Assembly (NCBI GenBank): GCA_028690725.1 | Contig: JAQVAR010000006.1 | Location: 1-23,123 of the forward strand | DNA length: 23,123 nucleotides | Direction of reading: 5' to 3' | Source of the DNA: Candidatus Iainarchaeum sp. | Lineage (GTDB): Archaea > Iainarchaeota > Iainarchaeia > Iainarchaeales > JAAZKV01 | In this document: one piece after another, positions 14,375 to 22,279 of the stretch | Numbering within the stretch: position 1 is the stretch's first letter | How the letters are laid out: each line of letters opens with the position of its first letter | The notes under the pieces: model-generated | Database searches by the model: none | What the model was told of the DNA's origin: nothing | What the model saw: only the letters and a program-made list of their open reading frames with translations | Program-made: the position numbers and the translations under genes

Positions 14375-15018
14375 CTTTTGAAACTTTGAAAAAAATTAAA
14401 GAGATTTCTAAAAAAAGAAATTTTGTTCAGAGTATAGAAATGATGATTAATTTTACTGGTTTGGATATGAAAAAACCACAAAACCAAGTTAATATTAAAG
14501 TTGAATTGCCTAATTCTACTGGAAAAAGTTCTGGAAAAATATGTGTTTTTACTAAAACAGATGCTTTTGCTTCTTCTTTGAAAGGGAAAGTTGATTTGAT
14601 TATTCCTGAGGAAGAAATTGAAAAATTATCAAAGAATAAACAAAAAGTTGTTGAATTAATTAATTATGATGTTTTGTTTGCTGAAGGATCATCAATGTTA
14701 ATAGTTGCAAAATTTTTGGGTCAACAATTAGCCCCAAAAGGAAAAATGCCAAAACCAGTTGTTAATTTAAATAGTTTTGAAGAAATGCTTTCAAAGGCAA
14801 AAACACAAATAACTGTTAGTAATAAAAAGGGGAAGTTTATGCCGGTTGTTCATACTGTTGTTGGAAAAGAGGGTATGGATGATAAACTTGTTGTTGAAAA
14901 CATGATGAAAATTTATAATGCTGTTTTAGAATCACTTCCACAAAAAAAGCAAAATATCAAAAATGTTTATGTAAAATTATCTATGGGTACCCCAGTAAAA
15001 GTGGGTGATTCTCAATGA
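14359..15018 (+). CDS. rpl1: Large subunit ribosomal protein uL1
   Basis: The 219-residue protein is uL1: NFVQSIEMMINFTGLDMKKP near residues 22-41, NQVNIKVELPNSTGK near 43-57, KFLGQQLAPKGKMPKPV near 118-134 (the conserved G-x-L-GPRGLMP-like loop) and NVYVKLSMGTPVKV at the end. It binds the mobile stalk of 23S rRNA near the E site and in archaea represses its own mRNA. The frame is open from TTG 14314, but ATG 14359 with AAGGTG five bases before it is the right start; the upstream codons are the hairpin leader. Its TGA overlaps the uL10 ATG (ATGA). Confidence 0.96.
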   Translation: MKEKSAFETLKKIKEISKKRNFVQSIEMMINFTGLDMKKPQNQVNIKVELPNSTGKSSGKICVFTKTDAFASSLKGKVDLIIPEEEIEKLSKNKQKVVELINYDVLFAEGSSMLIVAKFLGQQLAPKGKMPKPVVNLNSFEEMLSKAKTQITVSNKKGKFMPVVHTVVGKEGMDDKLVVENMMKIYNAVLESLPQKKQNIKNVYVKLSMGTPVKVGDSQ

Positions 15019-16016
15019 CTTCACATATAAGAAAATGGAAGGAAGTAAAAAAAGATGAAATAATTAAATTGGTTGGAGAATATCCTTTTGTAGCAGTTGC
15101 TACTCTTAATGAATTACCAGCTAGTATTCTTTCTGTTTTAAGAAAAAAACTTATTAATGATACAAAAATTATTGTTGCAAAAACCAGAGTAGTAAAAATG
15201 GCTTTTTCAGAAGCAAAAATAAATTCTTCAGAATTAAATTCTGTTGTAAAAGAAAGTATAGCAATAATTTTTTCAAAGAAAAATCCTTTTGAATTGTTTT
15301 CTTTTATTAAAAAAAATAAGGGTGATACAACAGCAAAAGAAGGAGATATTGCTGAAAAAGATATTATTATTCAAGCTGGTGATACTGGGTTAGCACCAGG
15401 TCCTGCTTTATCTTTGTTAAAAGGAGTTGGTTTGAAAGTACAAGTTCAAGGACCAACAATTTCTATTACTGCAGATAAAATAGTTGTAAAAAAAGGTGAG
15501 GAAATAAATGCTCAAATAGCTGATGTTTTATCAAAACTTAATATGAAACCAATAAAAATTGGTATGAAAATAATTGGAGTATTAGATAAATCAGAAAATC
15601 AATTTTATCCAGCCGATGTTTTAAATGTTGATGAAGAAGAATTGTTTGATAAATTTGTTCTTGCTTATCAACAAGCTTTGAATTTATCAGTGAATGCTGG
15701 TTATTTCAATAACGAAAGTACTGAAATAATAATAATAAAAGCCGAGAGAGAGGCAAAAGCAATTAAACAAATTGTTGATGAAAATAAAACCGAAAAAGAA
15801 AATGTTGATAAATCAAAAGTAGAATTATCTGATAATAAGAATGAATTAAATGATGAAATTGTTGAGCAAGTAAAAGTTGTTAAAGAGGATGATACTTCAG
15901 AAAAAAAGGTAGAAGTTAAAGAGATTGCAGAACAAGCAATAGAAGAAACAAAAATTGAGGAGAAAACTGCAAAAGCTACTGAAGAAATAAAAGAATCTGA
16001 AGAAAAAGGAGAATAA
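15015..16016 (+). CDS. rpl10: Large subunit ribosomal protein uL10 (P0)
   Basis: The 333-residue stalk base protein has the rRNA-binding domain (SHIRKWKEVKKDEIIKLV start, IIVAKTRVVKMAF near 53-65), the archaeal insertion domain (DTGLAPGPALSLLKGVGL near 120-137, ITADKIVVKKGEEI) and the helical spine that carries aL12 dimers (EELFDKFVLAYQQALNLSVNAGYF). The C-terminal part (about 255-333) is a long charged Glu/Lys-rich linker that ends SEEKGE and lacks the GxGxLFG-type factor-binding peptide usual in archaeal P0. GGGTGAT precedes the ATG, which overlaps the uL1 stop. It is translationally coupled to uL1 and followed by aL12. Confidence 0.95.
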   Translation: MTSHIRKWKEVKKDEIIKLVGEYPFVAVATLNELPASILSVLRKKLINDTKIIVAKTRVVKMAFSEAKINSSELNSVVKESIAIIFSKKNPFELFSFIKKNKGDTTAKEGDIAEKDIIIQAGDTGLAPGPALSLLKGVGLKVQVQGPTISITADKIVVKKGEEINAQIADVLSKLNMKPIKIGMKIIGVLDKSENQFYPADVLNVDEEELFDKFVLAYQQALNLSVNAGYFNNESTEIIIIKAEREAKAIKQIVDENKTEKENVDKSKVELSDNKNELNDEIVEQVKVVKEDDTSEKKVEVKEIAEQAIEETKIEEKTAKATEEIKESEEKGE

Positions 16017-16053
16017 ATAATATTTAATATTATTTTTGAGAGGTGAAAAAGCT

Positions 16054-16347
16054 ATGGAATATGTGTACGCAGCAATGTTGCTTCATAAAACAGGAAAAGA
16101 AGTTAATGAGGTGAATGTTGAAGCTATTTTAAAATCTGCTGGAATAGAATTTGATTCTACCAGAGTAAAAGCAATGGTTGCTTCAATTAAAAACATCAAT
16201 ATTGATGAAGCTATTGAAAAAGCAGCTGTGGCACCAGCAGCAGCATCGCCAGTACCAACAGAGGCTGGAGAAACCAAAGAAGCTGAAGAAGATACAGCAA
16301 AAAAAGAAGAAGAAGCTGCAGCAGGTCTAGGAGCGCTATTTGGATAA
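16054..16347 (+). CDS. rpl12: Large subunit ribosomal protein aL12 (P1)
   Basis: The 97-residue protein has the P1 dimerisation domain (MEYVYAAMLLHKTGKEVNEV at the N-terminus, IEFDSTRVKAMVASIKNIN near 34-52), an Ala/Pro hinge (VAPAAASPVPTEAG) and an acidic tail ending AAAGLGALFG, the peptide that recruits elongation-factor GTPases. TTG at 16036 is rejected: GAGAGGTGA is the ribosome site for ATG 16054 and the protein then begins as in all relatives. It is the last gene of the uL1-uL10-aL12 unit and is followed at once by a strong hairpin terminator. Confidence 0.97.
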   Translation: MEYVYAAMLLHKTGKEVNEVNVEAILKSAGIEFDSTRVKAMVASIKNINIDEAIEKAAVAPAAASPVPTEAGETKEAEEDTAKKEEEAAAGLGALFG

Positions 16348-16359
16348 ATTTGATTAAAA

Positions 16360-16395
16360 ACATGAGCATTTTAATGCTCATGTAAAATATTTTTA
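16360..16395 (+). terminator. Hairpin terminator after aL12
   Basis: ACATGAGCAT (16360-16369) pairs perfectly with ATGCTCATGT (16374-16383) around TTTA, followed by AAAATATTTTT. It is the strongest terminator-like hairpin in the window and ends the ribosomal-protein unit. Confidence 0.7.
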
Positions 16396-16431
16396 TCTGA
16401 TTATTAAATTAGATTTTTATCTGATTATTAA
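16389..16431 (+). repeat. Two direct copies of a 19-base repeat
   Basis: ATTTTTATCTGATTATTAA occurs at 16389-16407 and again, identical, at 16413-16431, separated by ATTAG (period 24). It lies between the aL12 terminator and the promoter of the structured RNA. It may be a small duplication or paired protein-binding sites; no further copies are nearby. Confidence 0.75.
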
Positions 16432-16477
16432 GTTGATTGTTTTAATAAATTTTTTATAGTTAAAAAATTTTATAATA

Positions 16478-16486
16478 ATTTAAATA
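16478..16486 (+). promoter_or_regulatory. TATA box for the structured RNA at 16509
   Basis: ATTTAAATA is centred 27 bases before G16509, where the first hairpin begins. The distance is what an archaeal promoter needs and supports an independent RNA gene. Confidence 0.5.
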
Positions 16487-16508
16487 CTAGTTAGAGTATA
16501 TTATTACT

Positions 16509-16607
16509 GGAACTTTCGAAGAGAGTTTGTTCCCGTTAGGAGCGGAGAAAGTGCTCACCAACTGGAGAGGTGTTTTTACGGAATAGTTTTCTGTTCTCCC
16601 TCCTAAC
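16509..16607 (+). ncRNA. Unidentified structured small RNA
   Basis: About 100 bases of mixed composition stand out from nearly pure AT flanks and hold no sensible reading frame. Hairpin 1 is GGAAC/GTTCC (16509-16513 with 16529-16533). Then a long closing stem pairs GTTAGGAG (16535-16542) with CTCCTAAC (16600-16607) and, after one bulged C, GGAGAA (16544-16549) with TTCTCC (16594-16599): 14 pairs, all Watson-Crick. It encloses two arms, CACC/GGTG (16556-16559 with 16569-16572) and CGGAA/TTCTG (16579-16583 with 16589-16593), forming a three-way junction. A TATA box lies at the right distance upstream and a T-run (16613 on) follows. It does not match tRNA, 5S, SRP, RNase P, a C/D guide or a riboswitch that I know. 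Confidence 0.65.
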
Positions 16608-16748
16608 ATTAATATTTTTTTTTAATTTTTTTCTAATAATATTCTAATTTTTTTTGTATTATTTTTATTTTTAAATATATTTTTTTGTTCTTTTTTTGTT
16701 GTAGATTAACTTTATTAATTACTTAATTACTTTATATATTGGATTTAA

Positions 16749-19286
16749 ATGATTGAATTAGAAAAAAAATTTGGAAAATGTTTTAGGTTATTCTTAATAT
16801 TTTTTTTGATAATGATTATATCATTAAATGTTTTTGCAATTTTGTCAAATGGTCAAATAAAAATTTTTGCTGTTACCGAAAAAGAAGATGGGATGGCAGC
16901 GGATCTTTTTTTATATACTATTCCTGGGCAAGGGGAAGTAGCTTTTATAACATCTAATTCTCTTGTTGGAAAGGATACTCAGTTAACTGGAAATATTGCT
17001 TTGAATATTGCTCAAAATGAATCAAATATTAATGTAAATTCAAAAAATTTTGTTTTTGATATTAAGGCAAATGCTTCTGAAGTAGATGGTCCATCAGCTG
17101 GCGCGGCAATGACTCTACTAGCTTATTCGGTTTTGTCTGAAAAACCATTGAATAAAGAAATTGGTATTACTGGAACAATTAATTCAGATGGTTCTATTGG
17201 CGTTGTTGGTGGAATTGGTGCAAAAGCAAAAGTGGCTTCAGAAATTGGAATAAAATTGTTAATGATTCCTTCTGGGCAATCAGTAACTTATGTGAAAGAA
17301 GATGATGGAAAAAGTAGGTCAGTTAATTTATTATCTTATGGTCCTGAAACACTTGGTCTAAAAGTAATTGAAGTTTCAACAATTAAAGATGTTTTAAAAT
17401 ATGCTTATAGTGAAATTGATTCTATTGAAGTTGATCAAATAACTAGTTCATCTACTTTTATTCCGGATTCAATAAATTTTGATTCTGAGTTAAAACCAAT
17501 GGTTATTATTTCAAAAAATTATATTGATAGGGCTAAAAATGCCATTGATGTTGCAGAAAAAGAATTAGAATCAAGTAAATTAGACGATTCTATTAGAGCC
17601 CCTTTTTATACTCAATTAGGAAAAGCAAAACGAGATGTTGAACTTTCACAAATTTATTTAGACCAAAATTATCTTTATTCTGCTGCAAATTATTCTTTTA
17701 ATGCACATGTTTCTGCGGGTACAATAGAATTAATTGCATCTACTCCATCTCTTCTTTCAAGCGAATCCAAAATATTAAATCTTAAAATAAGTGATTTAAG
17801 AAAAGAAATTGTTTTGTTGAAAGATCAAATGAATTTTATTCCAATTAATGGGGTGGAATGGCTTATTGGTGCTCAACAAAGAATTGCTTATGCAGAAAAT
17901 GCTTTAAATAATATTGAAAATAATTATTCTTTTGATGGTGAAGAAATTGATGAACAAATAGTTCAATATTCAATGGTTAATGATTTTGTTTCTGCCCAAC
18001 AATGGGTTTTGGTTGCAAAAGATTTTTTTAAAGAAGCAAAAAATAGTTCTTTGTTTAAAGTTCCTTTTTATTCTGAAGATTTTATTTTAAAAACAGAAAC
18101 AAAAATTGATTCGGTTGAAATTTTATTAAATGATGCTAATCTTTCTGAAACTACTAAATTAGAAGCTACGAGAAGATTAAATGCTTCCAAAATTTCTTTT
18201 GATAATAATTTTTACTTTGCTGCACTTTATGATGCTTATTTTGCAGAATCCTTTTTTTCTTCAGAACTAATAAGAATAAATAATGATAATTCGGTTAGAG
18301 ATGAGATAAATAAAATTTATGATGATATTGAATTAAGTTCTATTTGGGCAAACTTGTTTTATGATCATGCAACATTTTTTATTAAAAATGCCGATTTTGA
18401 AGAAGAGCTTGAAAGAAAAAATATTAGTGTAGCAATTTTAAATACGGCTTTTGATTTATTGGTATTATCTGAAAAAATTGAAGATGCTAAGTTAGAAGTA
18501 TTTGCTTATTTATCTTCTGTTGAGATGGAAATGTTTGTTCCAAATGATTCTGAAAGTTCAGAACCAAAAATGGAAATAACATATGTTAGAAAAAATGATT
18601 TTGTAATATATTTTTCAATATTAATAATTTGTTTTCTATTATTGTTGTTAGTATTTGTTATGATTGGTATTAGGTCAAGTAGAACTAGGGGAATTGTTGA
18701 TATTTCTCGTGCAGAAAAAATTAATTTTTTGTTAAACAGATTGGATAAAGCTCTTTCTCAAAAAAAAATAAATGATGCAGAATATTTCTTTTTGAAAAAA
18801 AGATATGATTCTGAGTATGATTCTTTAAAAAATTTTCGTGAAGAACGTTCAAAAATAACTTTGAGTTTAGATGAATCAAAAACAAAATTAAATGCTTTAC
18901 AACGTGGTTTAAAAGATTTGAAAAAGCATTATAAAGCTGGTTTAATAATTCCTGAGGATTATACAAAACATTTATCAGATGTTAATTCTGAGATAATGGT
19001 TATAAAAAGACAAATAATTTCGTTAGAAGAAAAATTAAAAGAAGCTAGACGGGCTAAGTTTAAAAAAATTGATTATAAAAAAGATAAATTATTATTTGAT
19101 AAAAAAAAGATAAAAAAGGATTCTGAATTTGATGTTAGTGGAACTAATCAAAAATCAAACACTTTTGGTTACTCTGAGTTTGATGTTAAGGGAACCAATA
19201 AAAATGAAAAAGACTTATTAAAAAAAGAAGAAAAAGAAAAAAAAATTAGGAGAAAAATTTTAAAAAAATTCAAAAACAAAAAATAA
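16749..19286 (+). CDS. Membrane-anchored Lon-type serine protease (S16, COG1750-like), no ATPase domain
   Basis: The 845-residue protein begins with a signal-type hydrophobic helix (12-30), so the next part lies outside the cell. Residues about 36-225 are a Lon proteolytic domain with Ser116 in EVDGPSAGAAM and Lys159 in VGGIGAKAKVA, the Ser-Lys dyad. A long helical region (about 250-600) follows, then one strong transmembrane helix (618-642), and a cytoplasmic coiled, Lys-rich tail. No AAA+ module is present, unlike LonA/LonB. Two copies of SEFDV(S/K)GTN (792-800 and 809-817) lie near the C-terminus. Archaeal secreted Lon-like proteases of this kind are known but their substrates are not. The ATG at 16749 has only a weak GGAT upstream. 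Confidence 0.85.
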   Translation: MIELEKKFGKCFRLFLIFFLIMIISLNVFAILSNGQIKIFAVTEKEDGMAADLFLYTIPGQGEVAFITSNSLVGKDTQLTGNIALNIAQNESNINVNSKNFVFDIKANASEVDGPSAGAAMTLLAYSVLSEKPLNKEIGITGTINSDGSIGVVGGIGAKAKVASEIGIKLLMIPSGQSVTYVKEDDGKSRSVNLLSYGPETLGLKVIEVSTIKDVLKYAYSEIDSIEVDQITSSSTFIPDSINFDSELKPMVIISKNYIDRAKNAIDVAEKELESSKLDDSIRAPFYTQLGKAKRDVELSQIYLDQNYLYSAANYSFNAHVSAGTIELIASTPSLLSSESKILNLKISDLRKEIVLLKDQMNFIPINGVEWLIGAQQRIAYAENALNNIENNYSFDGEEIDEQIVQYSMVNDFVSAQQWVLVAKDFFKEAKNSSLFKVPFYSEDFILKTETKIDSVEILLNDANLSETTKLEATRRLNASKISFDNNFYFAALYDAYFAESFFSSELIRINNDNSVRDEINKIYDDIELSSIWANLFYDHATFFIKNADFEEELERKNISVAILNTAFDLLVLSEKIEDAKLEVFAYLSSVEMEMFVPNDSESSEPKMEITYVRKNDFVIYFSILIICFLLLLLVFVMIGIRSSRTRGIVDISRAEKINFLLNRLDKALSQKKINDAEYFFLKKRYDSEYDSLKNFREERSKITLSLDESKTKLNALQRGLKDLKKHYKAGLIIPEDYTKHLSDVNSEIMVIKRQIISLEEKLKEARRAKFKKIDYKKDKLLFDKKKIKKDSEFDVSGTNQKSNTFGYSEFDVKGTNKNEKDLLKKEEKEKKIRRKILKKFKNKK

Positions 19287-19305
19287 TTTTTTTAAAAAAT
19301 TATTT
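19281..19305. terminator. Palindromic bidirectional terminator between the Lon-like and SMC genes
   Basis: AAATAATTTTTT (19281-19292) and AAAAAATTATTT (19294-19305) are perfect inverted arms of 12 bases around one T. The palindrome covers the stop codons of both convergent genes and gives a hairpin flanked by A/T runs on either strand. Confidence 0.5.
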
Positions 19306-22265
19306 TAACTATTTTCAGTTTTTAGTTTTAATCCTATAACAGAGCTTTGGTTTTTATTTAATGCTACTCCTACCATTTGGTTTGCTTTTTTTGTTATGGT
19401 ATCATTATGAGTTATTGCAATAAATTGGCTGTTTTTAGCAATCATCTCTATTAAATTAGCCATTTTTAGAGAGTTTTCTTTATCTAATGCAGCATCAGCT
19501 TCATCAAAAGCATAGAATGGTGCTGGGGAATACAATTGTATTGCAAACATGAATGCTAATGCAGTTAATGTTTTTTCTCCACCACTCATAGAATCGATAT
19601 TTTGTAATTTTCCTCCTTTTGGTTTTGCATCAATTATTAATCCACTTTCTAATGGATTATTTGGATTTGTTAAATCAAGTATTCCTTCTCCGTTAAAAAA
19701 TTTTGAAAACATATTTTGAAAGTTTTTATTTACTTGGTTAAAGCAATCCATAAAAACAGTGGTTCTTTTAACATCAATTTTGTCAATCATATCCAATACT
19801 GATAATCTTTCTAATTCTAATTTGCTAGTTTTTTCTTGCATTTCATCAACTTCTTTTTTTAAATCAGTAAAATTTTCTACTGCTTTCATGTTAACTGCTC
19901 CAATTTCATCTAATCTTTTGTTTATAATTATTATTTTTTCTTTTAATTCTTCTACTGTTTTTTCACTTTTTTTTTCTATTCCATCAAATTCTTTTGCTTC
20001 TTCGTTAAGATCATTTCTTCTAACTTCTAATTTGCTTTTTTCTATGTTAAATTCATTTATTTTTAATTCAATTTTTTTATTTTTTATATTTTCTGAATAA
20101 ATTTCTTTTTCTATTTTTTCAATTTTTAATTCTAATTTATCTTTTTCACTTATAATTTTTTCATTTGTTTTTTTTGCATTATTCATTTCTCTTTCTTTGT
20201 TATTAATTTCTTCTTCTATTTTGACCAATAATGGCCTTTTTTCATTAATTTCTTTTAAATTTTGGTTAATTTCATTGTCTAATTCTTCATTTTCGATTAA
20301 TATTGCTTCTTCTCTTGAACTTATTTTGTTTAATGCAGTATTAATTTCTGAAAATTGTGCTTCTAAAAAAGATTTGTTATGTATAAGTTCTTCTTGTTGT
20401 TTTATTATTTTTGAATATTTTTCAAAAATATTTTCTGTTCTTAAAAGTTTTAATTTTTCTTTTACTTTTTCTCTTTCATTCAAAATAAGATCTATTTTTT
20501 CATTAAAATTATTTCGTTTATTTATTTGTAATTCAAAATTTTTTTGATTCAATTCGAGTTTAATTTCATTTATGTTTTTTTCAAGTATATTTATTTTTTC
20601 TTTTATATTGGTTATTTCTTCAACTTCTATAGAAAGTCTATTATAAATTCTTAATTTTTCAATAAATTTTTCTTTTTCTTCTATTAATTTTTTAATTTCT
20701 TCTAAAATTTTTTTGGATTCTTCTTCTTTTTTCTTAACTATTTCTATTTTTTGTTTTAATATTTTTTCTTTTTTTTCTTCTTCAATATTAGAATCACATA
20801 TTGGGCATTTTGTTATCTTCTTTTTTAATTCATTTATTGCTTTGTTTTCTTGTTCAATTTCAGCTATTATATTACTTTTTTTATTTTTTTTATCTTCTAA
20901 TTCTTTTTCTTTTAAATTAATTTCTTTTTCAATATTTTTTCCACCTAATTCTTGCATTTCTTCTTGTTTTTCAATTAATTCTTTTAATTTTTTTTCAAAA
21001 AATTGTTTTTCTTTTATTAATTCATTTAATTTTTTTTCATTATTGTTTTTTTGTTTTTCCCATTGTTTTACAAAAACTTCTAAATCAAATAGTTCTTTTC
21101 TCAATAGTTCAATATTTTTGTTTTTGTTATCTAATTCATATTCTAATTCTTTAATTTGACTATTTTTTGTTTTAACAATTTTTTCTAATTCTGTTTTTTC
21201 TTTAGAAATTTCAATAATTTTTTCTTCAATAAGTTTCTTTTTTTTGTTTAGTTCAACTAATTTTTGCTCAAGTTCTTTTTGTTCTCTTTTAGAATTTTTT
21301 ATGATTTCTGTATTGTTTTCTATTTTTATTTTGTTTTTTTCTATTTGGTTATTTTTTATTTTTAATTTTTCTTCTTCTAAAAAAAAGTTTGATTTTTTTT
21401 CTTCAAAATCTTTTCCTATTTTTGTATATATTTCTTCATTTCCTTCTAAAATTTTTGAATTCAATTCTTTTGATAACTTTTTTGAATTTTCTAGTTCTAT
21501 TTTTAATTTTTCGTTTTTTTGTTCATTTTCTTTTTTCAATTTTTCATTTTGTATATTTTCTTTATCAATTTCATTTATTTTTTTTTCAACAGAATAAATT
21601 TCTTTTGCAATTATTGTTGCTTTTATTTGTTTTCTTTCTTTTTCTAATTCATCATATTCTTTTGCGTCATTCATTTCTTTTTCTATTTCTACTAAAAAAT
21701 TATTTCTTTCATTAAGAATTATTGTTGCTTCTTTTATTCTAGAATCAACTTTATTTAATTCTTTTATGGCCTCATCTTTTTTTTCATCAAATTCGCTTAA
21801 ACCAGCAATATTGTCAATTATTTCTCTTCTTTCTATTGCAGACATTTCAATTATTTTTGTTATATCTCCTTGTGTTACAATATTGTGTCCTGAAATATCT
21901 ATACCTAGGTCAACTAACAAAGAATTTATTTCATTAAGAGTTGTTCTTTTTTCATTTAATCTATAAACGCTTTTTCCTTGTTTGTCTATCATTCTGCTTA
22001 TTTCATAATTTATTTTTTCATCTTTTATTATTAAATCAACTTTTGCATAATTTTCTTTTGCATCATTATTAACAAGATCGATTAATTTTGCTGCTCTTAA
22101 TGTTTTTAAAGAAGTTATTCCAAGAACAAAAAGTAGTGCATCTAAAACATTACTTTTTCCAGAACCATTGCTACCAACAATTGCGGTAAACCCATTGCTT
22201 ATTGGTATCTCGGCTTTTTTAAATGATTTAAAATTTTTTAACTTGAGTTTTACTAATTTGGTCAT
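19305..22265 (-). CDS. smc: SMC-type chromosome protein with a Rad50-like zinc hook instead of a hinge
   Basis: The 986-residue ABC-type ATPase has a true SMC N-terminal head: LKNFKSF, Walker A GSNGSGKS (31-38), VTQGDITKII with the Q-loop Q132, and IERREIIDNIAGLSEFDEKK (144-163). The SMC C-terminal head has IGAVNMKAVENF (788-799), signature MSGGEKT (893-899), Walker B FYAFDEADAALD (917-928) and the ITHND switch His. Between them are two coiled-coil arms (about 165-486 and 491-784) and no folded hinge: the only interruption is KCPICDSN, with Cys487 and Cys490, a zinc-hook CxxC as in Rad50. Length is about 190 residues below a usual SMC, close to one hinge domain. AGGGAT precedes the ATG. It probably shapes or segregates chromosomes; kleisin genes are not in the window. 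Confidence 0.93.
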   Translation of the reverse strand: MTKLVKLKLKNFKSFKKAEIPISNGFTAIVGSNGSGKSNVLDALLFVLGITSLKTLRAAKLIDLVNNDAKENYAKVDLIIKDEKINYEISRMIDKQGKSVYRLNEKRTTLNEINSLLVDLGIDISGHNIVTQGDITKIIEMSAIERREIIDNIAGLSEFDEKKDEAIKELNKVDSRIKEATIILNERNNFLVEIEKEMNDAKEYDELEKERKQIKATIIAKEIYSVEKKINEIDKENIQNEKLKKENEQKNEKLKIELENSKKLSKELNSKILEGNEEIYTKIGKDFEEKKSNFFLEEEKLKIKNNQIEKNKIKIENNTEIIKNSKREQKELEQKLVELNKKKKLIEEKIIEISKEKTELEKIVKTKNSQIKELEYELDNKNKNIELLRKELFDLEVFVKQWEKQKNNNEKKLNELIKEKQFFEKKLKELIEKQEEMQELGGKNIEKEINLKEKELEDKKNKKSNIIAEIEQENKAINELKKKITKCPICDSNIEEEKKEKILKQKIEIVKKKEEESKKILEEIKKLIEEKEKFIEKLRIYNRLSIEVEEITNIKEKINILEKNINEIKLELNQKNFELQINKRNNFNEKIDLILNEREKVKEKLKLLRTENIFEKYSKIIKQQEELIHNKSFLEAQFSEINTALNKISSREEAILIENEELDNEINQNLKEINEKRPLLVKIEEEINNKEREMNNAKKTNEKIISEKDKLELKIEKIEKEIYSENIKNKKIELKINEFNIEKSKLEVRRNDLNEEAKEFDGIEKKSEKTVEELKEKIIIINKRLDEIGAVNMKAVENFTDLKKEVDEMQEKTSKLELERLSVLDMIDKIDVKRTTVFMDCFNQVNKNFQNMFSKFFNGEGILDLTNPNNPLESGLIIDAKPKGGKLQNIDSMSGGEKTLTALAFMFAIQLYSPAPFYAFDEADAALDKENSLKMANLIEMIAKNSQFIAITHNDTITKKANQMVGVALNKNQSSVIGLKLKTENS

Positions 22266-22279
22266 TTTATCCCTTTGAA

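Noticed and set aside
16509..16607. H/ACA guide, SRP or RNase P RNA identity for the structured RNA
   Set aside because: The stem is too continuous for a guide pocket, the SRP GGAA-type tetraloop core is missing, and the RNase P conserved segments are not seen. Left as unidentified.
19759..21966. Several Ser/Phe-rich open frames on the + strand across the SMC gene
   Set aside because: They mirror the Lys/Glu-rich coiled coil on the other strand and carry no recognisable domain or start signal.
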